Assembly: GCF_964204645.1 (NCBI RefSeq)
Contig: NC_134028.1
Span: forward strand, 23,658,153 to 23,722,152
Reading direction: 5' to 3'
Origin: Tubulanus polymorphus
Lineage: Eukaryota > Nemertea > Palaeonemertea > Tubulaniformes > Tubulanidae
DNA: 64,000 nucleotides
The notes below the pieces were generated by a model. It had not been told where the DNA came from. It was given only the letters and a program-made list of their open reading frames with translations, and did no database searches. Shown here one piece after another: positions 1 to 22,600 of this stretch. Position 1 is the first letter of the stretch. Every line of letters begins with the position of its first letter. A program made the position numbers and the translations under genes.

Positions 1-10758
<10,758 letters not shown>

Positions 10759-11619
10759 TGAGATCGAATATACGGAACTGTTATTTGAAAAAAAAACCCA
10801 AAAAAACGAGAGACTCGAAATTTGGTGTGGACGTCGTGACTTGTTGGATCCGAGCGAGCCTTTCCATCCACGGTTGTTTTGTTACTATAAATTTTTCTTG
10901 AATTATTGCTGAAGTTCCACGTGTGAATATTATTTATCTCGGCGAGTCGGGCGCGCACGCGGGCGCGGATAGACAAACGAACGGGGCGAGGAGCGACACG
11001 GATGCGTCGTCGCGGTCGACCGAACGAAACGACGGCCGTCCCGCGCGCTTGAAACGTTACAACATAAAACAACAACAACAAACTGGATTAGATGAGAATG
11101 TTTGAACGAATGAGGCTGTACTTATTCCTTCACATCCCCGGGTGCCATCGATCTCAAACTGATTATTTTCGTTCATTTCTCCTTTTTTTTTCATATTTTT
11201 CGTTAACGTGGTTTTTTTCTCTCCACTAAGTTGGCATGCTCGAAACCCGATAATAATTATTGATTATATACTTGATAATTATTAATATCACATATATATA
11301 TATATATATATAAACGAATATATATATATAAATATTACGAATATATTTACATCGTTGACGATCAATAGAAACCGGCAGTTGAAATAGTCGTAGAACAGTG
11401 TCGACGCGAGCGAGGAGAATAATGACGAGGATGATGATGACCTTGTCCTCTTCACTAGTTGTTTGTTGTTTTTTTTTTTTTTTCTTAATCGCGCCGTAAT
11501 TATTATGATTAGATGAATAATAAACGAATGAATTAATTATCGAAGTTGAATATGATAGTAATATTGCAAGCATGATATTTTTTTGGCTTGTTCCCGCCCG
11601 CGTATATATATATGTGTGT

Positions 11620-11627
<8 letters not shown>

Positions 11628-11696
<69 letters not shown>
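11628..11696. repeat. (TA)n microsatellite
   Basis: About 34 TA dinucleotides in the probable 3'UTR of calcineurin. Confidence 0.97.
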
Positions 11697-11700
<4 letters not shown>

Positions 11701-13421
11701 GTTGAATTGTGAAACGTTGAATTGTAGCTTATGATTATTTGCGTGTTACGAAGATAACTGTTGACGACAATTCGTTATCTTATTTATTAACGAGCAGCGG
11801 TTATTAATCGCCAATTAGTGGTGTTCGCTGTAACGGAGCTAGGTAAAAAGTTGCGTTGGTTTCAATGATTTCGATGGAGACTATTATAAGTTTCTAAGCG
11901 TGCGAGTAGCAGTGAGACTCCGATGTATTGTATGTATATCAATGTTATTGAAACTGTTTTGTGTTGGGATTGTTGTTACTATTCAGTTTATAAATTCATT
12001 TGTCATCTTGTAAAAAAAGATAAGAAAATTATACATTTATGAAATTAGTCGCGTTGCTTTGCGTCTCGTCTGTGACTGAGATATGTGAATTTGATGAAAT
12101 TTTTAAAGGCAGCAGACCTTTGGTATATATGATGAATTTGAATGATATCGTATCGAAGGGGGACGTCGTTGTTAACCGTCATTGTACCTTAAGAACATCA
12201 TAATACAAAACTCGGCGAAGTCGCGTCCCAACTACTACGACTTGAAAGCCAGTTTCACCGTAGTTAGATTCAAAGATGGATCCTCCCGTGTTAGAAATTA
12301 AATCACATTTTGAACGTTTTGACCGGCATTGAAATTGATTATCATAGTTAGCAGTTAAAAGTAGTCGTTATTATAGAGATTAGTTTTCATTGTTTTATTC
12401 AATCACTTTCCGGATTTGTTTTCTACTTATTTTCGTTCAGTCTCTTGCATTTTAACCTGTGACTAAAATCACTTATTTTGTCGTTGAAATCGAATAATCG
12501 TTTCACTTATCAAAAAAAAAATTTAATTTTCAAATTTAAGAAATTGATTGATCTGAACCCTTTTTGGCTTACGAGAAGCTCTTGATTGATGCTTCGAGCC
12601 CTGAATTATTGACGTTACAAAAAACGAACGAGGTTTTTGAAATTCACCCAAAAAAAATGGATTGGTGATAAGTAATGTATAAAAGTCTGAAGGGCGTTAT
12701 TTGTAAACTTGGTTCATATGTTAAGGGTATATGATTCTATGATGAATAATTTCGATTCTATCTGTTCACTCATGTGCTAGGTATAGATGTATATTTATAT
12801 TTTTTAAAGACAGAGATAATATATTTATTATTACGTTTATTTTCTTTAAATTCATCGTGTACGCCTTCTCGAAGCATCCCGCTGATCACAGTGGCCCAAT
12901 ACACAACGAGAGGTATTATAATATAGCCTAAAATTTCTCCATATTGCCAAACAGATATGAAACCAAAAAACATAGAATTGTTGATAAACAACTTGGTCTC
13001 GAGTGTGACGAAATTCGATGTGTTGGGTTTGTTGAGGGCAAGGTTTAGTTTATAGGCTAGTCATCAATGCGTTTGTTAGTTCATTACAAATAGTTTAAGA
13101 TTGATTCTCGAATACGAACTGAGTTGAATAAGGGTCATGAGGCCCTCGGGAAAACAAAATCCTTACCATGTATATAAGGCCTATGGATATTTTGTGATAA
13201 ATAGTAGACCCGGCTTGACTGATATTCCCAGCCACCACGGGGAAGTCTGCCTTTGATGTTCCATTCAATTACATGATCAACAACCGCGCAGATCCCCGTG
13301 TTTTACGTGTGTAAATGATTTTGATGTTTAGCGTACGAGAAAAAACTATATTTTCATTCTTTGCTTAGTGAAATTTTTCATTTACGCTCTGTAGAAATGT
13401 CAAGTGAATATATATGTATTA

Positions 13422-13427
13422 AATAAA
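13422..13427 (+). terminator. Candidate poly(A) signal AATAAA
   Basis: AATAAA in tattaaataaaggtttgta, about 2.7 kb after the calcineurin stop, followed by a T/G-rich stretch. Sequence match only. Confidence 0.4.
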
Positions 13428-13811
13428 GGTTTGTACATTGATTGATGTTCGGGTCGCATGTTACCAGATATTCGGGGATTTCAGCCGGGTCTATCTGTAC
13501 TAGTCCTGAAAATCCTGGAGGAGTCATCGAAATTGGCGATTATTCTTTCAAGGCTTTAGAAAAGTTATGAAATTTAAGGTTTTGTGTCTGTAGCTATGAA
13601 AAAGATGTGGAATTTTGGAAATGTTGTCATCCGGATTAGTTTTTTTCTAGTGGTTTAGTAATAAGGCCTAGTTTTGTTTTCAATAATTTTCAATTCTGCC
13701 TCAGTTTCCTCATTGGGTAGCTATGGAAACCTGGGTATTTTGCCCAGGAAAACCGAAAATTGCAAATAGATTGTTATTGATGGAATATCTGTTAATATGC
13801 GACACATTACA

Positions 13812-13897
13812 GAGCTGGATCCAGTTGGGCAGTTGTGAGTTAAACTAGTTAAAATCAATTCATTTTCAGTAATCTTAACTGTGGAACTGGATCCTGC
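13812..13897. mobile_element. Short MITE of the CCAGTTGxxCAGTTG family
   Basis: The left end agctggatccagttgggcag is mirrored by the right end (cttaactgtggaactggatcc). It has the same terminal motif as 38710-38823 and 30970-31444. Confidence 0.6.
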
Positions 13898-15793
13898 GTA
13901 TTATCTATAGATGAATTTTTTTTCGGATGGTCCGGTTTGAATAGGTCACGTAGCTTTATATGATTAACGTATATAAGATAGAATAATCAATACTGTACCG
14001 TTAAAAATAAGATTTCATTATCTCGACGCAGCAGCAGCAGCAGCAGCATCATTATCGTACATACGTAAATAGTTTAAAATGTGTCCTTCATGTGTGCGCG
14101 TGTCGAACAGTGCGTGCGTGCGTGCGTGCGTGTGCAAGAATGATGTAAAATGTCTCGCGCAAAAAGTTCTTTTCCGACGATTATCGATATAGTTATAAGA
14201 TGCTGTTTAATGTATGTACATATATATATATATATATATATATAGTCCGCGTGGCGACTGTATCATATACAAATCTTTCTCTAGCTCTTTTCGCCGCCGC
14301 CGCTGTTGTTGTTGTTACTACTAAACAAAAAAAAGGATGGTTTTGTTTTTACTTCTTTTTCAGCTGAAACGACCCGTAAAACTAGTAATAATGTATAATA
14401 TCGTCCTCGGCCTCGATGTATGATATTTTCTGACTCGTTCCCCTCCCCCTGATTCCCGGCTCACTATGACGGATTGTTCATCCTGGTTATATCGTTTTTC
14501 GGCCCTCTATGTATATGTATGTATGTATAATTTAACCTCTATGCACTGAAGTTTGACCCACCCTTGTCGGTTACGTATTTGTCCCGAGTGACGATCCCGA
14601 GACCTACCCCCCCCCCCCCCAAAATTATGATAATATAATTGGTCGGAACATTTTATATTGTGGTGTTGCTGTGCTGAAATAATCAACTAAATAATGAAAG
14701 TACTGCCTAGTAATTTGTTTTTGACTATTGTTTGTCAGAGAGTCAATCTATCAGTAAGAATGGTCAGTATAATATCTCAAATAGCGGCAGAGGTAAAGAA
14801 TCGTAGATTCACTGATTTCGTAGATAGAAAATGCCTGATTCGTTTTGGATATCGCTACGGTCGTTGTTCATCTTAAAAAAGGTCCGCGGTCAATCAGGAT
14901 TTCATGACACCTATCGGAGGTTATCGACTCGAAACCTCAATCGCATTGAACTTCATCGCGCGATTGAATACTCTCTCCGCGCTCTCGATCGATCTGAAAA
15001 AAATGTCTCGGTTGATGAAACGTCGTGTCATCTTTTTCTTATTCTTCCTTCAATGAGATATTATGATAATACGCGTGTACAGTAATCATAATAATTAATC
15101 CTATATACATACATGCATACATAGGTAAATATGTCTCTGAAATAATAAAAGCAAATTTACGATTATCGTTATTCTCGTATTGTATGTATACACGTATGTA
15201 AATTTTCAAACGCGCTTCAAACTTTTAAATTATTACTAGGAAATAACTGAATTAATAAAATATATATATATATATACATAAATACGATTGTAGATATATA
15301 TATATATATAAAATCGCGATAATAGTCTTAGCGTATTTAAAATTGGAAACGTGGCATCTCGTGCTGTTTGATTTTAGCGGCTCGATTGTAACGGGGAGCG
15401 ATGATGTTGCGAACCGATTGTGAACGGTCTCTTCGAAATATAATTATCATAGACGACAAAATATTTCAGATTACGTTGAGTGATATTGATATAAATATGA
15501 ACATAATAAATATTACATATATTTTTAAGAAATATCGTTGAGTCGAAAAAAAGTATTCGTGAACATTAAGTTTTAGTCGGTAGGTAGGAGAAAGTCTTAT
15601 TACATCATTTTCATTACAGACGTCCCGAGTTCTTTGAAACGCCCATCACTGTGTGCTGCTTATTGCGGTAATTTTGTGGATGTTACTGGAGGCCAGTTGC
15701 ACAATCGTGGCTTACATCTAAGACCGGTCTAAAACCTCTAGGGCGTTGTAGTTTTGTAACCAATCTCACGACTTGAGATCAGTCTTAAGAATA

Positions 15794-15880
15794 CAGTAAA
15801 CTCCCGATATACCGCCCACATCGAAGCAGAACGATTTTGGCGGTATAGAGAGAATGGCGGTATATCGGGGGTGTTTAACT
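15794..15880. repeat. Inverted repeat cccgatataccgcc / ggcggtatatcggg
   Basis: The left arm agtaaactcccgatatacc (from 15795) is mirrored near 15857-15880 (ggcggtatatcgggggtg). Related half-motifs follow at 15915-15945. CAGTAAAC beside TA would suit a pogo/Tigger-type terminus, but I could not define a clean right end. Confidence 0.5.
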
Positions 15881-17880
15881 ATATATTTGTTTAGAGATGT
15901 ACATTGAGAAAACCTGGCGGTTGGCGGGGTAGCACTATATCGGCAGTCGACGGTCCTGAAACTAAGGATTTATTTTATTTGGAAATGACTAATTCATTCA
16001 GATACATGATTTTTTTCTAGGATGTGGTCATCGAAGAACTTGGACGTCGCAAATTTCTTTCCGTTGTTTTGTATGTTAATATTAAGAAAAACTGGTGTGT
16101 TGTTGAAAGTTATTATTATTCTATAGCGTAAAGTGGGAAATGCTGGTCATATAGATTTGCCTGTAGCGATAGGGTTCATCGAGGAAACCCCCTAAATCCC
16201 TTTAAAACCACTACTTACAATTGATCGTAGGTCGGATGTACTATATCTACTTAAACGTTTCAGAACAGGTTAGAATCGACTATAACTTTCCAGAAATTAG
16301 AAAATGGCTTTAAAAAGTGTCGAGGGTTAGGTGTTTTTTTGAACTGGAAGCGCCGCTTCGTTTCGATGTCAGTCGTGATCTCTTGTGAATAAAAATCGGT
16401 GAATTATTCGAAAAAATAATCGCGTCTCGTTGACGAATATAAAATACTACCAAAACAGATATATAATTCCCATTTTAATCGACATTATTTAGGTGTTGTT
16501 TTTTGAAAGTATCGTCAATGTGCAATTCGGTAACTTTGCGTACGCATGCGCCCGTGCGTGTGCAACAATAATCGATCACCGTGGCGATACGCCGGGTACG
16601 ATTGTTGTTGCACACTCGGCTGCGGTGTTCTGTAATATAATTAATAATAATTATAATGATAATAAAAGTTAACAATGATGGTATAACGAATACTTGCATG
16701 TAGTTATTATAATGAATTTATTCTCCTCGCCTGTTCCCCCCAAAAGTGAGTAAGTTTTGTGTGTCTTATAATATAAAAAATACCCTTGGAAAAACTGCCA
16801 CATGACAGGGTCAAGGTCGCAATGAGACCGAACGTGTATCATATAAATATGTAAGCATAAACTCAGTTGTATAAAACGTAAGTTAGCGAAGATTGATTAG
16901 AAATTAAAGATAAAAGTAATATCGGAATTAAATATAGGGAGTTTACTCGTCGAATAGGGGTTATGAGTTCTGTTATTTATGATATTGAATTAGAAGAATT
17001 GATACTGAATCACAGTCAGATGAAGATAAAGCGCGTTAGATATTTTTTTGGTTACGAAAAAGTGCGTGTAGAAGCCTCTGAAACTGTGATATTATGACCG
17101 TAACTTAGAGAACTATGTCGTTAGAAACTTTCATCTTTCTCTCTCTCACTCTCACTCTCTCTCTCTCTCTCTCTGTCTCTTGATGGTTTAGTGTGTAAAA
17201 TACATGAGGATCCCTGACAAAACAACTTACTACCAACAACCGATAGAAAAATAAAAACAATGGCAAAAATGATTTCTTTGTACAGAATACATAAATACAT
17301 ACAAACTTTGACTGTTTTCAATGTTTTACATTTTTTCAGAATCTATTTTGTCATTTGTCATATTGTTGTTGTAAAATCATGCATGTATTCATAATTGTAA
17401 AACATTTCTGTGTTTAAATAAATTATAACATTTTCCTTCACGACCAGGAAGAAAAAGAGGACAAAGATATAGTTGACTTATTTAATTTCCGAGGAAGGTT
17501 TAGTTTTGTTTACTGTTGTCTCTCGACTTTATTCGATCGTGTCGTGTTCAACCATGGGTAACCCTACTTGTGGCTGCTTAACTGCTGTTAGACCTAAAAT
17601 TTATGACCCCAGACTCAAATCGGCCTTAACTAAGTTCTTTCCAAAAAGTTGCTCTCTGTAGACTGCCCGACAGTTGACAATTTTTGCTGTCGTGGAGTCC
17701 TCCAGTTCTTTTCATTTGGATATTCATTTCTGGGATTTGATGGCTTCTGCGAACCCGGAGGCAGTGAATGCCCTGTGACGGCATCCAAGAAGGAATCGTT
17801 CATCTGTCCTCTTCTATAAGTTGGTCAAAGATAACCATTAGAGCAGTCCTAGAGGTGAAAGAATAAACATGTGAACAAAT

Positions 17881-18771
17881 TTTCTAATAAAATACCATGT
17901 TATTTTATTCGAGATATGGTTCAACATGTTCAAAATGGCATGCCACAACTAGCACATACATCAACCCTACATTCCAGAAAAAAAAGTTAAATCACAATCT
18001 ATGAACACAAGTCAACAGACTAATACTTAAAATGATAACGTATATACATTGCCTCTATTTCAGAATGAAGACTCGTAAGTAAAATCCGACTCAAAACTTA
18101 CTGAAAACTATTCTGATTGTTTTTGAAAAGGAACTCTAAACCAATTTAAGTGAATACAATGTTCACAGTACCGGTAGTTCTATGTAATATGAATAAACAA
18201 TTCACCAAGTAGGAAAAATATGAACTAACTGTAAAAGATAACAGCTATTTATTGCTTCTTATCTAAGGGTGAAGTCTATCATCACTAAGGCAGTAAGGCC
18301 AGCAGGTTTTCTAAATATACGTGCGATTTTTCACACATTTCTCAATTTTCTGCTGTTAAAGATGAACTTGCGGCAGCACCGGCCGTGAATAACAACTTCT
18401 AGATTCCTCAGAAACATTTAACAATTTTCGAAAGAATTTAAAATTTTTACTTTAACTTCCATCTTAAGACACTTGGAAAAGGATTTCTTGGCGTCTCAAC
18501 CATAACTAAGCCTGAACAGGCTGTCTGCATAGAAATAAAGCCATATCTACCGGTTTTTCAATTTCTAAAAGGATCGTGTATAGCATCTTTTTAGCGGCAA
18601 TCTATATAACTTCACACACAAAAACGTTTCTTGAGCGTTTAGGGGGCAGGAAACATCGTTCAACTGTGTAAACGTAACAGGGTTTGACTTCGCTAAGACC
18701 GTCCTCTCAACTCGCGCACAAAATCTCTAACGAATACTAAATAATTAATTACTCAATGCCTGCTATCGTTA
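17881..18771 (-). other. Probable TMEM11 3'UTR
   Basis: About 890 bp downstream of the minus-strand stop codon. AT-rich, no open frame of note, two AATAAA candidates on the minus strand. Inferred from position. Confidence 0.45.
17904..17909 (-). terminator. Candidate poly(A) signal for TMEM11 (minus strand)
   Basis: TTTATT on + reads AATAAA on the minus strand, about 870 bases past the TMEM11 stop. A nearer one is at 18248-18253. A plus-strand AATAAA at 17862-17867 faces it, which would suit convergent transcript ends. Sequence match only. Confidence 0.3.
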
Positions 18772-19276
18772 TTAGTTCGAGTACCACGAGTAAAACTTCC
18801 ATATACAAAAAGCTCCGGCCGCCAGCGATATCGAGTTGTGTAATATCTTCCGACGACGGTCATTCTTGCGCACGAGCACGACCGGCGAACTCGAGCCCAG
18901 ATTGTGTAAAGGAAGCTTCTGTAATTTTTTCGGGTTGTATTCGACCTGGTATTTACAGCAGGGGTCGAACTGCCAGGATATCGCGTAGACGCTCGAACAA
19001 ACGACGCTAGTACACCCGAGGGGTATATAACCGAAACTGGCTGTCGGCAGAGCGGCCGCGACGATGAACGAACTTAAACCGGCTAAAACGGCCGTTTTAT
19101 GAAGACAGTTTCCGACGGTGATCCATTTCGCGGTTTCGTCGCCGAGTTTTGTCGGTTCGATGATTATAGTTTCGACTTCGGCCTCCAGGGCGCGCTCTAA
19201 TTCGTTTTCGAACTCGATGTGAGCGTCCTCGTGTTCGTAGATCTCGTGTATAATAACGTAGTTCTTGACGTCATCT
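18772..19276 (-). CDS. TMEM11: TMEM11 exon 2
   Basis: Minus-strand acceptor ctttctttttcag ends at 19277. The exon carries the third base of an Arg codon, then DDVKNYVIIHEIYEHEDAHI through to the stop at 18774-18772. It contains nearly the whole protein, including the highly conserved FDPCCKYQVEY block. Confidence 0.96.
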
Positions 19277-19601
19277 CTGAAAAAGAAAGCGAAGGGCTGA
19301 AATTTATACAATTTTTCATTAAGGGAGAAATGATGAGAATCATCGATAAGGTTTTTTGTGCCATTGATCGCCCCAAGCTTCCGAATTACAGCGGCTGAAA
19401 CACAGACTACAAATTTCGATAGTGCATCTTCAAATTTAAAATTAAACAAAATCAAATATAGAAAGGCCTCAAAAACTCGTGTATATTTTTAGATATTTTG
19501 GATTTAATATCTCCATTGGAAAAAAATAGCTCGACACTACCTGACAGTAATGTAATGACAACATTTATGCAAAGAACTGACCTATCCGTCGCGACCGCCA
19601 T
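18772..19601 (-). CDS. TMEM11: TMEM11 homologue, mitochondrial inner-membrane protein (two exons, complete)
   Basis: Homologue of TMEM11 (Drosophila PMI), an inner mitochondrial membrane protein needed for normal mitochondrial shape and cristae organisation. Minus-strand exons 19601-19582 and 19276-18772 join in frame to give 174 residues (human about 192). It begins MAVATDRDDVKNYVIIHEIY. Conserved landmarks follow: ALEAEVETIIIEPTKLGDET, AKWITVGNCLHKTAVLAG, SWQFDPCCKYQVEYNPKKL, LPLHNLGSSSPVVLVRK, with TAA at 18774-18772. Two hydrophobic stretches (AGLSSFIVAAALP and following; TSVVCSSVYAISW) fit the family's two membrane spans. The start is chosen because the family N-terminus is short before the IVHEIY-like motif and this ATG gives MAVATD followed at once by donor gtcagt. 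The open frame running upstream of the acceptor is intron read-through. Confidence 0.96.
19277..19581 (-). other. TMEM11 intron (305 bp)
   Basis: GT-AG intron on the minus strand, gtcagt to tttttcag. Open in the exon-2 frame for about 60 codons, so single-exon gene prediction would wrongly extend the protein N-terminus. Confidence 0.9.
19582..19601 (-). CDS. TMEM11: TMEM11 exon 1 coding part (20 nt)
   Basis: ATGGCGGTCGCGACGGATAG followed by donor gtcagt (minus strand). It encodes MAVATD plus two bases of an Arg codon completed by the first base of exon 2 at 19276. Only 20 coding bases lie in the first exon. Confidence 0.85.
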
Positions 19602-22600
19602 AATTCGCAATATCAAGCCCCGGCCCGTGGCGCCCTCTCGTGTGATCTCAAAATATACACTGGAACGCGAGTATAAGTCAATTTAAGCCAATAATCTCCA
19701 ATATCTCCATACTATTGTTTGTTTAATATCTCCATACTAAGGGTTCAGCCTCGATCGAGGGATGTAGCACTGTTAAAGTGTTTTTGTTATATACTTGAAG
19801 AAATCTTTATTACTCACATGCCACAGTAAGATATCACTCGTGTACCAGATCGTAACGGTTAGGTGCTGCCCCTATAAATACCATTAACGGTGATTACGTG
19901 AACTAATTGGATCGAGTTAGTGGCGGGCCGGACTCTCAGCTAATTGCCACAGTACTCATATTAGCAATTCACATACAATACTCATGTAAATATCCCAATT
20001 AGTCGACCAAATGCGCCTACCACATTAACATCAGCCAAGTAAAAAAAAATTGTAATACCATTATTGTACGGTACCTGGAGAAAAGAGTGGTTGAAGCTTA
20101 TCTGACCATTCTGCTATTGGAATGTTTTCTCGGACAAGGTTATCTATATGATTTTAGCACACATATAGGGATCTGGACAAATTCTAAATTCCTGATGGTC
20201 CATTTTGCGTACATACGGTCAAGGTAGAATATCAGGCCACTGCTGGCTAGTCCAATACAATTCAGCCGCACACAATACCCGACAGAACATTCAAATCGAA
20301 CCGCCGTTGTATAGTCCTTCTCCAACTCTCCACCAGTGGACGCGGCCATGTTTAAACCATGTCCTAACTTCCCGAATTCGCTTCATTACAACTAGGATAT
20401 TTTGGTTCACGAACGTCCAGCTGACGAAAAGTAACTTATAAATAGGATTCCTCAGAAGCTCGGACTGGATTGGGACCAAACTGGAGCAAGCCCATGTGTG
20501 GTGAGATACATTTATATTTTTGATTCGGAAATAATTCAAAAATGTATAGGGGCTGTTATAGTTTACGTTTTTTGACGTTGACATCGTGAACATACTATCT
20601 GTGCAGTTTTGTTATTGACTAACTCCCCTCAAACACCAACCCTCTCTTGCTGCTTTCTGTCTGCCCTAACTATCCGGCTCCGTTCTGTCTCCATCTCCTT
20701 CCCTCTTCGACTGTGGTTTGTGTATATACCGATCATGTTAACCGCTGTCCTATCCCCTCCCTTCCACCGCCCCTCTCTCTCCCTCCCGCCACCCCTCGCT
20801 CTAGCTGTGGTTCATGTAAATGTGGAACTAACCCACAGTCCAGTTACTGACTTTATTAGATTTCCATTTTTCCTTCTTATACAACCAAGGTTCTGAAATT
20901 CCACCGTTGTCAAACTCACTGTTGTAAACGTGTCTGAAAAATACTGTAGTTCTGTATTTTGTACTCCGAGCAGCTAGGACGGCGAGGTCCATTATTTGAT
21001 AAATCAACTGATTAAACCGATGTTTTCGGTTTTGACAAAAGCAGTCAATGAGTTTTTCTTTTTAATCGAACCTTTAAAACACCTGCTTTAAGGTCTGATG
21101 GTAAAACAGATTTAACGTCCCTTTTTGCGCTACGTTTCTTGTATTTTTCATGTTATAAATCTTATACTGTCTGATGTCTTGAAAATCATTCGGATGCTTG
21201 CTTAAAACATTAGTTAGATGTTATTTCTGTGTACGGGGATAATTTTTTAAGATCAATTTTTGAATTTATTTTTGTGGGTGAACCGCTGAGTTGCATTGGA
21301 AAGCTGATGTCAGAACCCCAGTTAAATTTCAATCCAGACGATACCTGAATTATTGGAATTTTTGTTTTTCTGAAGACAAACTGAACTCGAGGAAGAGAAG
21401 GAGATTTTTGTTGAAACTTCCAAACAAAACGCGAGTTCTTTGCGCTGTGTACGCGATTTATTAGGAAACTTTTGAATGAAATATACATTTGTCAGGAAAG
21501 ATTTATTTGAAAGCTAATGTCGGAATGCACCGCTTAAACTTTGAATACATTCCGATATAAGGCTATTTACTTCAACCTTCTCATTATTGATACAGAAAGA
21601 TACCATATCGAAAATGCTTATTAGATTAACAATATCTAAAAAAGATCCCAAAGATTCGGAGGGAAGTTAATTTTGTTCCCGACGGAAATTCTATTCACAA
21701 GTTTTGATGGTAGGCTTTTTACTCCTCGAGATGTTTATCTGATCTTTATAAATTCCTCGTCCAGCAAGCTTTTACATTTCCGGGGTTTGAACCCGGTATA
21801 AATCTATAGATGAGTTTTATACAGTAGTTCCAGGTAATGAACCCGTACAGTTGAACCCGTTTGAGTTGTCCACTAGTCCGAGGATCGAACCCGGCACCTG
21901 ATGTGTGATTCGTTGCTGTTTTAATTTATTCATTGGATCGTAAGTCTGCCAAAGGGGTATTGCATCGCACGCCCAACCTTTTCCAAGCAACTGTTCTCAA
22001 AACGGCGGGAAGAATATTCGTAAAAACAAAAAAAAACGTAAAAGAGAATAAGAAAATGATGAAATAAAACAGGTAAGTAAAAATGCGAACTTATGTCGCT
22101 CATCACGACAAGTGTTTAAGGGTATGATCCACGGAGTTTGGACAGCCTTTCAATCCACTACAGAGGGGTCTGAGTATATAGTGACTGATGAGGTCATCTT
22201 GTACGAAGGGACAGGTTCACTGCGTGTCCGAGGATGTGCTTTGAGCCCCCCGCCTCTAAAAAAAACACTCAAAGAAAAGCTTCATAGAAAGCTCTGTTCG
22301 CAAATGAAAAAGAAAAAAAAGAAAATGAGAAAAAAGAAACGGCCGTAGAGAGAGCAAGCTGCTTGAAAAAGGTATTTCGATAGTTCCACAGACACTCTTC
22401 GCAAAAAGCAGTGAAGGATCATATGTCATCATCAGAAACAGATGCAGAATTCTTATTGATATAGTTTATGATATATAATCTGATATATATTAATATATCA
22501 TTATATATATAATAATATCTTATAATAATCTAATCTGATACCGTGCTTGAATTCATTAGAAAACTCCTCCTCTTTCCATTTGGAAGAATCTTTCGATTCT

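Larger units (their letters stand above)
10759..13450 (+). other. Probable calcineurin 3'UTR
   Basis: After the stop there is a CpG-rich stretch around 10935-11050, then AT-rich sequence with (TA)n at 11628-11696 and no long open frame. The first well-placed AATAAA is at 13422-13427. Calcineurin transcripts commonly have long 3'UTRs, but the end is inferred; later AATAAA hexamers (15144, 16661, 17417, 17862) could also serve. Confidence 0.5.
13451..17880. other. Intergenic region or extended 3'UTR, no gene recognised
   Basis: Contains a MITE remnant (13812-13897), short simple repeats ((CAG)n near 14030, (TGCG)n near 14110, (TA)n near 14220 and 15290, (TC)n near 17130-17180), an inverted repeat at 15794-15880 and scattered AATAAA hexamers. 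An open frame at 17473-17661 is unremarkable and unrecognised. A fragment at 17818-17836 resembles part of the MITE at 51001. Confidence 0.6.

Noticed and set aside
17473-17661. Possible small gene between calcineurin and TMEM11
   Set aside because: Short, no recognisable domain, and the likely 3' flank of two convergent genes.
19277-19455. N-terminal extension of the TMEM11 frame
   Set aside because: It is intron read-through: a clean acceptor at 19277, a donor at 19581 and a family-like N-terminus in exon 1 explain the gene better.
22112-22348. Lysine-rich open frame
   Set aside because: The lysine run is A-rich low-complexity sequence; no domain is visible.
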